8,728 bases of DNA from assembly GCA_003670425.1 (NCBI GenBank), contig QWRL01000069.1:1-8728 (forward strand). Direction: 5' to 3'. Each line of letters opens with the position of its first letter. Position 1 is the stretch's first letter. A program made the position numbers and the translations under genes. Shown here one piece after another: positions 1-6,368 of this stretch. The notes under the pieces were generated by a model. It was given only the letters and a program-made list of their open reading frames with translations, searched no databases and was not told where the DNA came from. This stretch comes from Chloroflexota bacterium. GTDB lineage: Bacteria; Chloroflexota; Anaerolineae; Anaerolineales; UBA11657.

Positions 1-51
1 CAGGACTATCACGAGAAAGTCTACATTGAGATCAATAAATATTCTGCATAG
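1..51 (+). CDS. Possible 3' tail of a gene entering from the left (partial)
   Basis: Frame 1 from the first base reads 16 sense codons (QDYHEKVYIEINKYSA) and then TAG. The residue mix is charged and aromatic with no rare-codon clutter, so it looks like a genuine protein C-terminus, but 16 codons cannot prove coding. Its A/T-rich codons (AAT, AAA, TAT, ATT) differ sharply from the GC-rich genes further right, so any gene here would have a different composition. It would converge on the minus-strand permease at 145. I cannot name a family; a mobile-element or recently acquired gene is possible but not shown. Confidence 0.3.
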   Translation, partial: QDYHEKVYIEINKYSA

Positions 52-144
52 TTCTGAATCAAGGTGTGCCAAGATGCTCACTCCACTACATAACAAACAC
101 AACTTAAGCTTTGCGAAGTTACCTAGAGTACAAGCTCTATTGCC
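52..144. other. AT-rich convergent intergenic spacer
   Basis: This stretch between the possible gene tail and the stop of the permease has no convincing ORF. It holds two weak dyads. AACTT (101-105) pairs with AAGTT (116-120) across a 10-base loop, and TAGAG (124-128) pairs with CTCTA (135-139) across a 6-base loop. Read on the minus strand, the first is followed by a GTGTTTGTT stretch, so together they could weakly terminate the permease transcript. The stems are only 5 bp and AT-rich, so I do not call a terminator. Confidence 0.4.
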
Positions 145-1095
145 TTAGCGCTCCAAAAACTCTGGCACTGCTGCTTGCTGGGGATTGAAGCGCACCAGCA
201 GCGAAAGACCGGCCAGCACAATCAGCACAGCACCAATCACCGAACTAATGCCGGGCACCTCGTGCCACACCACATAACCCCACAACGTGCCCCAAATTAG
301 TGCGGTGTACTCAAACGATGTAACAAAGTTCACCTCAGTGAGGCGATAGGCCTGGCCGAGCATTGTCATCCCGATTGCAGCAATTGGGCCGCACAGCGCA
401 ATCAGAATCAAGTCTTGCAGGTCCGGCATAACCCATTGCCGCACCAAAAACTCGATGCTGGGGTGGCCCGAATATCCGCCGCCCCAGCCGGTAACAACCG
501 CAGCCAGAATTGCAGCGCCACCCAGGTAAATGAAGTTCTGGTAAAACGACATCACTGCAGCCGAGTACGCCAACCCAATGCGCCGCGCCAAAATTTGCGC
601 CGTGGCATAAGCGAGCGCTGAAAGAATTGGCAGCAGCGACGCAAGCTCAAATACCGTTGCGCCGGGCCGCACCATAATCAGCACGCCCACAAAGCCAACG
701 GCGACCGCAGCCCAGCGCTGCGCGGTAATCTTCTCGCCAAGAAACGGGCCGGCCAGCGCCGTCACAAATAACGGCACAGTGGCATACAAAGCATTGATGT
801 CAGCCAGCTTCATCACCGGAAATGCAAGAAAATAAGTTGTGTACGCCAGCAGCATCATCACGCTGCGCAGCAACAGGGCCCCAGCGCGCGGAGAGCGGGC
901 GGCACGCAAGCCGCCCGCCTGCCAAACCAACACAAATAGAAAAGGAATCGCAGCCACACTGCGGATCACAATTACCTCGTGTACCGGATACAAGCCGCTG
1001 ACAGACTTGACCACCAGATCCTGCAGCGAGAAAACAAAGATGCCGGCGCACAACCAGCCCACAGACTGAAAAACTTTGGGGTGTTGCATTGGCAC
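145..1095 (-). CDS. DMT-superfamily permease with two EamA domains
   Basis: A 316-residue integral membrane protein of the drug/metabolite transporter superfamily (EamA/RhaT type), with about ten hydrophobic helices in the inner membrane. The internal duplication is visible: a first EamA unit at about residues 13-143 and a second at about 153-302. Each ends in the typical pattern, PLFVTALAGPFLGEKIT (108-124) and EYTALIWGTLWGYVVWHEV (262-280), with the conserved Glu at the head of the last helix of each half. Length is normal for the family. The substrate is not predictable; members move amino acids, nucleosides or other metabolites. GTG at 1095 or ATG at 1089 (residue 3) could start it, and neither has a clear Shine-Dalgarno. 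It is transcribed in the same direction as the amidohydrolase but 226 bases away, so it may have its own promoter. Sample lines of this gene run about 53-58% G+C, well below the 70% or so seen in parts of the neighbours. Confidence 0.9.
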   Translation of the reverse strand: MPMQHPKVFQSVGWLCAGIFVFSLQDLVVKSVSGLYPVHEVIVIRSVAAIPFLFVLVWQAGGLRAARSPRAGALLLRSVMMLLAYTTYFLAFPVMKLADINALYATVPLFVTALAGPFLGEKITAQRWAAVAVGFVGVLIMVRPGATVFELASLLPILSALAYATAQILARRIGLAYSAAVMSFYQNFIYLGGAAILAAVVTGWGGGYSGHPSIEFLVRQWVMPDLQDLILIALCGPIAAIGMTMLGQAYRLTEVNFVTSFEYTALIWGTLWGYVVWHEVPGISSVIGAVLIVLAGLSLLVRFNPQQAAVPEFLER

Positions 1096-1150
1096 GCGGG
1101 TTAAAGATGTGCGCGAAGTGCGCCAGGAGTGGGTGGCAGCACACTGGCCC

Positions 1151-1168
1151 TAATGCACAAGTGCGTTA
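1151..1168. promoter_or_regulatory. 18-base dyad, candidate operator upstream of the permease
   Basis: TAATGCAC-AA-GTGCGTTA is an 18-base inverted repeat whose two 8-base arms match at 7 positions; the one mismatch is T opposite G. It is centred about 65 bases upstream of the permease start. Size and symmetry fit a dimeric repressor or activator site, but it could also be a short RNA hairpin. No regulator gene is present in the window. Function is inferred only from symmetry and position. Confidence 0.35.
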
Positions 1169-1185
1169 CACCCATGGCTAAGCCA

Positions 1186-1203
1186 GCGCAGGATGCCCTG
1201 CGC
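1186..1203. repeat. Perfect 7-bp hairpin in the intergenic gap
   Basis: GCGCAGG, loop ATGC, CCTGCGC form a perfect GC-rich 7-bp stem with a 4-base loop. There is no T tract on either side in either orientation, so it is not a standard intrinsic terminator. It might still stabilise the 3' end of the amidohydrolase mRNA or form part of a larger structured element. A small dyad, TGGC-TAA-GCCA (1175-1185), lies directly next to it. Confidence 0.5.
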
Positions 1204-1259
1204 CACACGCTACTGGAGACTTCTGTGGCTTGTTAGTGCCTGGCCCAGCAATCGCATGC

Positions 1260-1274
1260 GCTTGCGCAGCAAGC
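1260..1274. repeat. Perfect 6-bp hairpin nested in a wider inverted repeat
   Basis: GCTTGC, loop GCA, GCAAGC form a perfect 6-bp stem. It lies inside a wider 7-base inverted repeat, TTAGTGC (1233-1239) and GCACTAA (1273-1279), and beside an 8-base palindrome, CGCATGCG (1253-1260). No T run follows, so termination is not supported by sequence. Together with the dyads at 1151-1168 and 1186-1203, it makes this 226-base gap structurally distinctive. It lies just downstream of the amidohydrolase stop codon. Confidence 0.45.
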
Positions 1275-1321
1275 ACTAATGCCCAAAACAGGAAGTTCGG
1301 CCAAGACTATGCCGGCCGGAA

Positions 1322-2917
1322 CTAGCCGGCGCCGTGCACAATGCGGCCATCCACAACAGTCATCACCGGCCGCACATTTTTTACCAGCTCCGGTGCAGTC
1401 TGCTCCAGATCCGCATCCAGCAGCACAAGGTCCGCCAGCAAACCGCTGCAGACGCGGCCCTTCTCATGTTCTTTGAACTCAGCCCAGGCTGCATCGCGCG
1501 TGTAGCCCGGCAGCAGCTGATAAAGCGTGAGGTGGTCGTTGGGCTGGCCGGGCGCCCACGGCATGCGGTTGAGGCCGGCATCCAGCCCCAGCATGGGATT
1601 GAACGACGCAACCGACCAGTCACTGCCGTTTACAAAATGTGCGCCACATGTGCGCACCGCACGCCATGCAAACGACAGCGGCCAGCGGTCATGCCCGGCG
1701 CGCGCGGGCCACACATCGTTGGCCAGCATATCGGGCGGACAGTGCGCAGTTTGCATGGACGCAATCACATCCAGTTTGCGGAAGCGCTGCAAGTCTGAAG
1801 GCGCTATCAGCTCTATGTGCTCAATGCGGTGGCGGCTGTCACGCGGGCCGTTCAGGCGGCGCATCTCTGCGAAGCCATCTAGTGCACGCCGCACCGCGCC
1901 ATCACCACAGCAGTGCACCGCCACCTGCAAGCCCATGCGGTCACAAGCACCTGCCATGCGAATGAAGTGGTCGAGGCTGAAGAGCGCATCCCCGCGCGTG
2001 TGCAGCGCGTCTGCATAAGGCGTCACCAGCAGCGCGGTGTAGCTCTCCAGCACGCCATCCATAAAGAACTTGGCAGCGCCGCCGCGCACAAACGCGCCGC
2101 GCACGGACTGCATCTCGGCCGCCTCGGCCAGCATCTCCAGCGTAGCGGCCGGCGTCACATGGTACGGCACATAAACGCGCAGGCTCATTTCGTGCGCCTG
2201 TTCCATGGCCTGGTAGAGCTGCATTTGCTCCAAGTCGCCATCCATGTTGTGCACACTGGTGACGCCGGCAGCGTTGAGCAGCTGCACGGCATGCTGCACA
2301 AGCTGGCGCTGGCGCGCAGTGGAAGGGTCCGGGAAGAGCTTGCGCACCGGCTCCATGGCCCCGGCCTCGCGCAGTTCGCCAGTGGCCACGCCGGCTGCAT
2401 CCCGCACAATCACACTGTTGGGGCCGGTGGGCTCGCCGCCATTCAGGATGCCCGCCTGTTGCAATGCGCAGGTGTTGGCCCAGGCCGTGTGCCCGTCGTA
2501 GGCTGTCACCAGCAGCGGCCGGTCCGCAGCCACCGCATCCAGCTGCGCGCGCTGGCTGATGATGTTGTAGCGCAGCCCAAGCCCGCGCAGCCCCGGCTGG
2601 CCCGCGTGCGCGTGGTCGTGCTCGCGCAGCAAGCGCTGCACATCTGCGGCAGAACCGGCTGCCTGCAGCTGTGCATGGCCAAGCCCAATTGCGCCGGAAA
2701 GCAAATGCAGGTGGCTGTCAATGAAGCCCGGCAGCAGCGTGCATTGCTGCGCATCCACCATGCGCGTGGCCGGCCCCTTGAACTCCGCGCAATCTTCCAC
2801 GCTGCCCACGCCCACAATGCGCGTACCACGCACCGCAACCGCCGCCGCCCGCGGCAGCAGCAGATCTTGGGTGAGCACGCGCGCGTTTGAAATAATCAGA
2901 TCGGCAGGTTGCGGCAT
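1322..2917 (-). CDS. YtcJ-type metal-dependent amidohydrolase (Amidohydro_3)
   Basis: A 531-residue hydrolase of the amidohydrolase superfamily, YtcJ/Amidohydro_3 branch. These enzymes use one or two metal ions on a TIM barrel to cleave amide or related C-N bonds; the substrate is unknown here. Numbered from the chosen start: N-terminal small-domain strand ADLIISNARVL; HxH metal motif in FIDSHLHL (His69, His71); AAKFFMDGVLES with Lys283; VAVHCCGDGAV with His335; RHRIEH with His367; GSDW with Asp433. The C-terminal domain ends with a typical VVDGRIVH. All expected metal-site positions are present and length is normal. I start at the ATG at 2917 because AGGGG lies 8 bases upstream and the ADLIISNARVL strand then comes at the very N-terminus; an upstream start at 2971 would add 18 atypical residues. 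There is no signal peptide, so it is probably cytoplasmic. Alternatives such as imidazolonepropionase-like or dihydroorotase-like enzymes fit the motifs less well. Confidence 0.9.
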   Translation of the reverse strand: MPQPADLIISNARVLTQDLLLPRAAAVAVRGTRIVGVGSVEDCAEFKGPATRMVDAQQCTLLPGFIDSHLHLLSGAIGLGHAQLQAAGSAADVQRLLREHDHAHAGQPGLRGLGLRYNIISQRAQLDAVAADRPLLVTAYDGHTAWANTCALQQAGILNGGEPTGPNSVIVRDAAGVATGELREAGAMEPVRKLFPDPSTARQRQLVQHAVQLLNAAGVTSVHNMDGDLEQMQLYQAMEQAHEMSLRVYVPYHVTPAATLEMLAEAAEMQSVRGAFVRGGAAKFFMDGVLESYTALLVTPYADALHTRGDALFSLDHFIRMAGACDRMGLQVAVHCCGDGAVRRALDGFAEMRRLNGPRDSRHRIEHIELIAPSDLQRFRKLDVIASMQTAHCPPDMLANDVWPARAGHDRWPLSFAWRAVRTCGAHFVNGSDWSVASFNPMLGLDAGLNRMPWAPGQPNDHLTLYQLLPGYTRDAAWAEFKEHEKGRVCSGLLADLVLLDADLEQTAPELVKNVRPVMTVVDGRIVHGAG

Positions 2918-2925
2918 TGCAGTTT

Positions 2926-2930
2926 CCCCT
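2926..2930 (-). promoter_or_regulatory. Shine-Dalgarno fixing the amidohydrolase start
   Basis: AGGGG on the minus strand sits 8 bases before the ATG at 2917. It decides between three possible in-frame starts (2971, 2944, 2917); the other two have nothing comparable. Confidence 0.65.
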
Positions 2931-2955
2931 GCCAAATCAGGCATAGGCGCAGCAA

Positions 2956-2961
2956 AGTATA
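2956..2961 (-). promoter_or_regulatory. Candidate -10 element for the amidohydrolase
   Basis: TATACT on the minus strand matches the sigma70-type -10 consensus at five of six positions. Transcription starting about 7 bases downstream would give a leader of roughly 30 bases before the ATG at 2917, long enough for the AGGGG site. This position would also exclude the longer start at 2971. No good -35 is visible 16-18 bases upstream, so it is either weak, activator-dependent or a chance match. Confidence 0.35.
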
Positions 2962-3022
2962 ACGGAAACACGGCCCCAATCGCGTGTGTTTAGTGCCGCA
3001 ATTTAGCAGGTAGACTCACACT

Positions 3023-4420
3023 GTGCGCGCGTTGGAATGGGCTTTGGTAATGACGCAGCTGGCGGCCGCTGCCGGGCTGGCGTGGCCAGCGCAGCGCGAT
3101 GCGCGCTTGCGGCTGGGCTGGGCCGCGCTGTTGGCGGGCTTGCTGGTGCTGCAGCCTGTGCTGGAGGGCTACCGCTGGCAGCTGTGGGGCTTGTATGCGG
3201 GCAGCGTGCTGCTGGCGGGCAGCCAGCTGTTGCGCGGCCGCCGCCTGCTGGCCGGCAGCAGCCTGGCACTGCTTGCGCTGCTATCCGCCGCGCCGCCACT
3301 TTTGTTTCCCGTGCCACAACTCATGCCACCCACCGGCCGCTATGCAGTGGGCGTCACCAGCTTTGCAGTAACCGATCCGGTGCGCAAAGAAATTTATTCC
3401 AACAACGCGCTGGATGCGCGCGCGGTGCTGGTGCAGGTATGGTATCCGGCCGTGCCCGCGCCCGGCGCACAGCGCGGCCCGTGGCTGGAAAACGTGGAGC
3501 AGCTGGCGCCCATGATCTCGCGCGCGATCAAGATGCCGGACTTTCTGCTGGACCACCTAAAGTATGGCACGGCAAACTCCTACCCCAATGCACCCATCAT
3601 CAGCACACCCGCGCTGCTGCCGGTGGTGCACTTCTCACACGGGTGGGACAGCTTCCGCACACAAAGCACATTCCTGATGGAAGAACTTGCCAGCCACGGC
3701 TATGTGGTTGTAAGCACGGAGCATCCGTATGGCGCGGTGGGCACCATCATGCCGGACGGGCGCGTACTGCAGCACAACCGCGCAATCCTGCCACGCGGTG
3801 CGCCGGCGGATGTGTACCACGCCGCGGCAATGCGCCAGGCCGGGCAATGGGTGGGTGACACCCAACTGGTGCTTGGGTACCTGCGCGCGCTGCCGCAAAC
3901 AGAACCCGCAAACCAGCTGGCCGGCCGCCTCGCACTGGACCGCGTGGGCATCACCGGCCACTCCAATGGCGGCGGAGCGGCGCTGGAGTTTTGCAGCCGC
4001 AGCCCGCAATGCGGTGCTTATCTTGGCTTTGACCCGTGGATTAATCCCGTGTCTGAGCAGGCGCGCAGCGCCGGGCTCGCGCAGCCCGCATTGTTCCTCT
4101 TCAGCGACCGGCAATCTTTGACGGGCTGGAACCCGCAGGAGAACCAGGAGCAATTTGCGCAGGTGCGGCCCAACTTGCGCGGGCGCACGCTGCTGCTCAC
4201 AATGCGCAACAGCGGCCACTATGATTTTTCAGACCTGCCAATGCTGAGCCCGCTGGCGCCGCTGCTGGGATTGAAGGGGTCGATTGACGGGGAGCGCGCG
4301 TTAATAATAGTGCGCGCGATGAGCGTGGCATTTTTTGATGAATACCTGCGCGGCCAGCCGCAGCTGCTGCTGCAAAACCCAACCGCTGCCTTCCCCGAGC
4401 TGGTTAACAGCAGCAGCTAG
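3023..4420 (+). CDS. Membrane-anchored PAF-acetylhydrolase-like alpha/beta hydrolase
   Basis: A 465-residue protein. The first ~95 residues are hydrophobic with about four candidate membrane segments (about 5-21, 31-47, 53-70, 78-96). An alpha/beta-hydrolase domain resembling platelet-activating-factor acetylhydrolase II follows (about 105-445). Visible markers: VQVWYP strand (137-142); oxyanion region FSHGWDSFR (204-212); nucleophile elbow GHSNGG with Ser314; Asp337 in GFDPW; His399 in SGHYDFSD; C-terminal helix with FFDEYLRG. Ser-Asp-His are in family order, so it is probably an active serine esterase or lipase, perhaps acting on acyl chains or oxidised phospholipids; the substrate is inferred from resemblance only. 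The start is GTG with a weak AGCAGG 12 bases upstream. ATG at 3050 is an alternative but would cut into the first hydrophobic segment. It diverges from the amidohydrolase and lies 56 bases before the M24 gene, possibly on one transcript. Confidence 0.82.
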   Translation: MRALEWALVMTQLAAAAGLAWPAQRDARLRLGWAALLAGLLVLQPVLEGYRWQLWGLYAGSVLLAGSQLLRGRRLLAGSSLALLALLSAAPPLLFPVPQLMPPTGRYAVGVTSFAVTDPVRKEIYSNNALDARAVLVQVWYPAVPAPGAQRGPWLENVEQLAPMISRAIKMPDFLLDHLKYGTANSYPNAPIISTPALLPVVHFSHGWDSFRTQSTFLMEELASHGYVVVSTEHPYGAVGTIMPDGRVLQHNRAILPRGAPADVYHAAAMRQAGQWVGDTQLVLGYLRALPQTEPANQLAGRLALDRVGITGHSNGGGAALEFCSRSPQCGAYLGFDPWINPVSEQARSAGLAQPALFLFSDRQSLTGWNPQENQEQFAQVRPNLRGRTLLLTMRNSGHYDFSDLPMLSPLAPLLGLKGSIDGERALIIVRAMSVAFFDEYLRGQPQLLLQNPTAAFPELVNSSS

Positions 4421-4424
4421 CTGC
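4413..4424. repeat. 12-base perfect palindrome across a stop codon
   Basis: GCAGCTAGCTGC is a perfect palindrome spanning the TAG stop of the hydrolase. It overlaps a second 10-base palindrome, GCTGCGCAGC (4420-4429). There is no loop and no T run, so this is not a terminator; protein binding or chance within a CAG/CTG-rich 3' end are both possible. Confidence 0.4.
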
Positions 4425-4461
4425 GCAGCGCCCAGACTACACCCGCCCAATTTAAACTTTT

Positions 4462-4470
4462 AGAGGAAGG
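4462..4470 (+). promoter_or_regulatory. Strong Shine-Dalgarno of the M24 peptidase gene
   Basis: AGAGGAAGG lies 6 bases before the ATG at 4477 in an A-rich leader. It is the best ribosome-binding site in the window and suggests that this gene is translated independently of the hydrolase upstream, while the two genes after it rely on overlap coupling. Confidence 0.75.
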
Positions 4471-4476
4471 AACAAC

Positions 4477-5586
4477 ATGGCTTTACACCCCGGCCGCATT
4501 GCACGCATCCAAAAACAATTGCAACCGGCAGACTTGGCAGCGCTGGCTGTACTGCCCGGCCCCAACATGCACTACCTTACCGGGCTGGAGTTTCACCTTA
4601 GCGAAAGGGCCACGCTGTGCTTTGTGCCAGCCAGCGGCGCCGCCCTGCTGATGGTGCCGGCGCTGGAGCAAACCAAAGCGCAAAGCGCGGGCTGCGAACT
4701 TTTTACCTACACAGATGAAGCCGGCCCGCTGCAGGCAGCCACAGCTGCGCTGCACGCGCTGGCATTGCGCGGAGCACGCCTGGGCATCGAAGGGCGGCGC
4801 ATGCGCTTTTTGGAGCTGGACCTGCTGGCGCGCGCCGGCCTGCAGGCGCAGCCCACGGATGCGGACGCGGTGCTGGCAACGCTGCGCATGTGCAAGGACG
4901 CCGGCGAACTGCAAGCCATGCGTGCAGCCATTGATGTGGCGCAGCGCGCCATGCTGGCAACGCAGCCCGCCATCCGCCCCGGCATCAGTGAGCGCGAGCT
5001 GGCGAGCGAGTTGACGGTGCAGCTGCTGCGCGCCGGCGCAGACGCCAGCATCCCGTTCAGCCCGATTGTGGCCAGCGGCCCGAACGGCGCAAACCCGCAC
5101 GCGTTCCCCACCGCGCGCACGCTGCAAGCCGGCGACTTTGTAACGCTGGATTGGGGCTGCACGCATGAAAATTATGTTGCGGACCTGACGCGCACTTATG
5201 CGCTGGCCGGCGCCAAGCTGCAGCCGCAGCTGGAGCAGGCTTACGCCGCCGTGCTGGCAGCCAACACCGCCGGGCGGGCTGCCGCCCGCCCCGGTACCAC
5301 CGGCCATGCCGTAGACCGCGCAGCCCGCGCCGAAATCGAAGCCGCCGGCCTGGGCGATTACTTCATTCACCGCACCGGCCACGGGCTGGGGCTGGAGGTG
5401 CACGAGGAGCCGGACATGAAGATGGGCAACCACCTGCTGCTGGAGCCGGGCATGACTTTTACAATAGAGCCCGGCGTATACCTGCCCGGGATTGGCGGCG
5501 TGCGCATTGAAGACAACATGGTGATCACGGCTGCGGGCGCGGAAAGCCTTTCGTCGCTGGCGCGCGAGCTGGTACCGCTGGCGTGA
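4477..5586 (+). CDS. M24 family metallopeptidase, Xaa-Pro dipeptidase/aminopeptidase type
   Basis: A 369-residue pita-bread metallopeptidase (creatinase / Xaa-Pro aminopeptidase fold). Family members use two metal ions to remove an N-terminal residue before proline or to split Xaa-Pro dipeptides. An N-terminal creatinase-like domain (about 7-135, with MHYLTGLEFH) precedes the M24 domain (about 145-355). All five metal ligands are visible: Asp225 in TLDWG, Asp236 in ADLTRTY, His302 in HRTGHGLGLEVHEEP, Glu331 in TIEPGVY and Glu345 in VRIEDN. The supporting histidines, His298 and His309, are also there, so it should be active. Length fits the shorter bacterial PepQ/YpdF-like forms rather than PepP. 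There is no signal peptide, so it is cytoplasmic. The ATG has a strong Shine-Dalgarno. The stop overlaps the next gene by GTGA. Exact specificity (dipeptidase, aminopeptidase or creatinase-like) cannot be assigned. Confidence 0.9.
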   Translation: MALHPGRIARIQKQLQPADLAALAVLPGPNMHYLTGLEFHLSERATLCFVPASGAALLMVPALEQTKAQSAGCELFTYTDEAGPLQAATAALHALALRGARLGIEGRRMRFLELDLLARAGLQAQPTDADAVLATLRMCKDAGELQAMRAAIDVAQRAMLATQPAIRPGISERELASELTVQLLRAGADASIPFSPIVASGPNGANPHAFPTARTLQAGDFVTLDWGCTHENYVADLTRTYALAGAKLQPQLEQAYAAVLAANTAGRAAARPGTTGHAVDRAARAEIEAAGLGDYFIHRTGHGLGLEVHEEPDMKMGNHLLLEPGMTFTIEPGVYLPGIGGVRIEDNMVITAAGAESLSSLARELVPLA

Positions 5587-6368
5587 CTTTCAGCGCCAAC
5601 CGCGCAGCGCCGCGCGTAATGCCGGGCGCCGAGCCGTTTTACTTTAAGGGCACGGCCGCCGGCTGCCTGCTGCTGCACGGCTTCACCGCCACGCCGCAAG
5701 AGCTGCGCGGCCTCGGCGAACATCTGGCGGCGTGCGGCTACACGGTGCACGCGCCGCGCCTGCCGCATCACGGCACGCAGCCGGCAGACTTAACGCGCTC
5801 CCGCTGGTGGGACTGGCAGCTCGCAGCGCAGGACGCCCTGCTGCTGCCGCGCGCGCACTGCACGCATGTTGCCGTCATCGGCCTATCGCCGGGCGACATG
5901 CTTGCGCTGCAGCTGGCCGCGGAGCAAAGCGTGGCCGCCGTGGTTGCGCTCAGCACGCCGTACACAATTCCGGCCGACTGGCGCGTTGCGCTGCTGCGCC
6001 AGATCTCACACGTGCATCCTTATATGAAAAAGACCAGCGCCACGGCTTCATGGGTGGACCCGCAGGCGCTGCAGCGGCGCGTGCAGTACGGCGTGCGCCC
6101 GCTGCGCGCAATGGCCGAGGTTGTGGACTATTTGCGCGTGCTGCCGGAACTGCTGCCCGCAGTAACTGCGCCGGCGCTGTTGATCCATTCCAATGCAGAC
6201 CGCGCCGTAACGCCGGCCGACATGCAGCGCATTTGCGACCGGCTGGGCTCGCAGCACAAAGAGATGCTGCTGCTGGCGCGCGGCGACCATGTCATCACTG
6301 AAGATGTGGAGCGCGCGCAGGTGTTTGCCGCCGTCGAAAAGTTTTTGGCGCAGCAGATGCCGGCATGA
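5583..6368 (+). CDS. Est30-like carboxylesterase / monoacylglycerol-lipase-type alpha/beta hydrolase
   Basis: A 261-residue cytoplasmic serine hydrolase resembling the Est30 carboxylesterase and bacterial monoacylglycerol lipase group, which cleave short- to medium-chain acyl esters. Seen: oxyanion motif LLLHGFTATPQE (29-40); APRLPHHG (57-64); nucleophile elbow GLSPGD with Ser102; Asp206 in SNADRAV; His236 in GDHVITEDVER. The Ser-Asp-His triad and length fit the family. Odd point: the elbow is normally GLSxGG, but the second glycine after serine is Asp105 here, and Pro103 follows the nucleophile. The GTG start at 5583 shares GTGA with the stop of the peptidase gene, which supports coupled translation; ATG at 5619 is the only near alternative and has no better site. 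It overlaps the MFS gene downstream by ATGA. The substrate is not known. Confidence 0.87.
   Translation: MTFSANRAAPRVMPGAEPFYFKGTAAGCLLLHGFTATPQELRGLGEHLAACGYTVHAPRLPHHGTQPADLTRSRWWDWQLAAQDALLLPRAHCTHVAVIGLSPGDMLALQLAAEQSVAAVVALSTPYTIPADWRVALLRQISHVHPYMKKTSATASWVDPQALQRRVQYGVRPLRAMAEVVDYLRVLPELLPAVTAPALLIHSNADRAVTPADMQRICDRLGSQHKEMLLLARGDHVITEDVERAQVFAAVEKFLAQQMPA

Noticed and set aside
101..139. Terminator for the permease in the AT-rich spacer
   Set aside because: The two stems are only 5 bp and AT-rich, and no continuous T tract follows.
800..1144. 114-codon minus-strand frame overlapping the start of the permease
   Set aside because: It overlaps the permease in another frame and its translation is a Cys/Arg/Gly-rich shadow of the membrane protein.
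1099..1173. 24-codon minus-strand ORF (MGVTHLCIRASVLPP...) just upstream of the permease, a possible leader peptide
   Set aside because: No ribosome-binding site and no run of a single regulatory amino acid; a frame this short is expected by chance.
1913..2890. 325-codon open frame antisense to the amidohydrolase
   Set aside because: It lies wholly inside a well-supported gene, is rich in His, Arg, Gln and Ala as expected for the reverse of GC-rich codons, and shows no domain or ribosome site.
1233..2997. Shared 8-mer TTAGTGCC at 1233-1240 and 2990-2997, as possible direct repeats flanking the amidohydrolase
   Set aside because: Eight bases is too short to claim an insertion footprint, and no integrase or transposase is present.
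3037..3858. 273-codon plus-strand frame overlapping the PAF-acetylhydrolase-like gene
   Set aside because: Out-of-frame reading of a supported gene, with Ala/Arg/Gly-rich noise and no domain.
4430..4458. Promoter just upstream of the M24 gene (TAAACT as -10)
   Set aside because: There is no -35-like hexamer at the right spacing, and the start of transcription would fall on the Shine-Dalgarno. Read-through from the hydrolase gene is simpler.
4483..5433. 316-codon open frame antisense to the M24 peptidase
   Set aside because: Shadow frame of a gene with all catalytic ligands. Low-complexity Ala/Gln/Arg/His composition and no recognisable motif.
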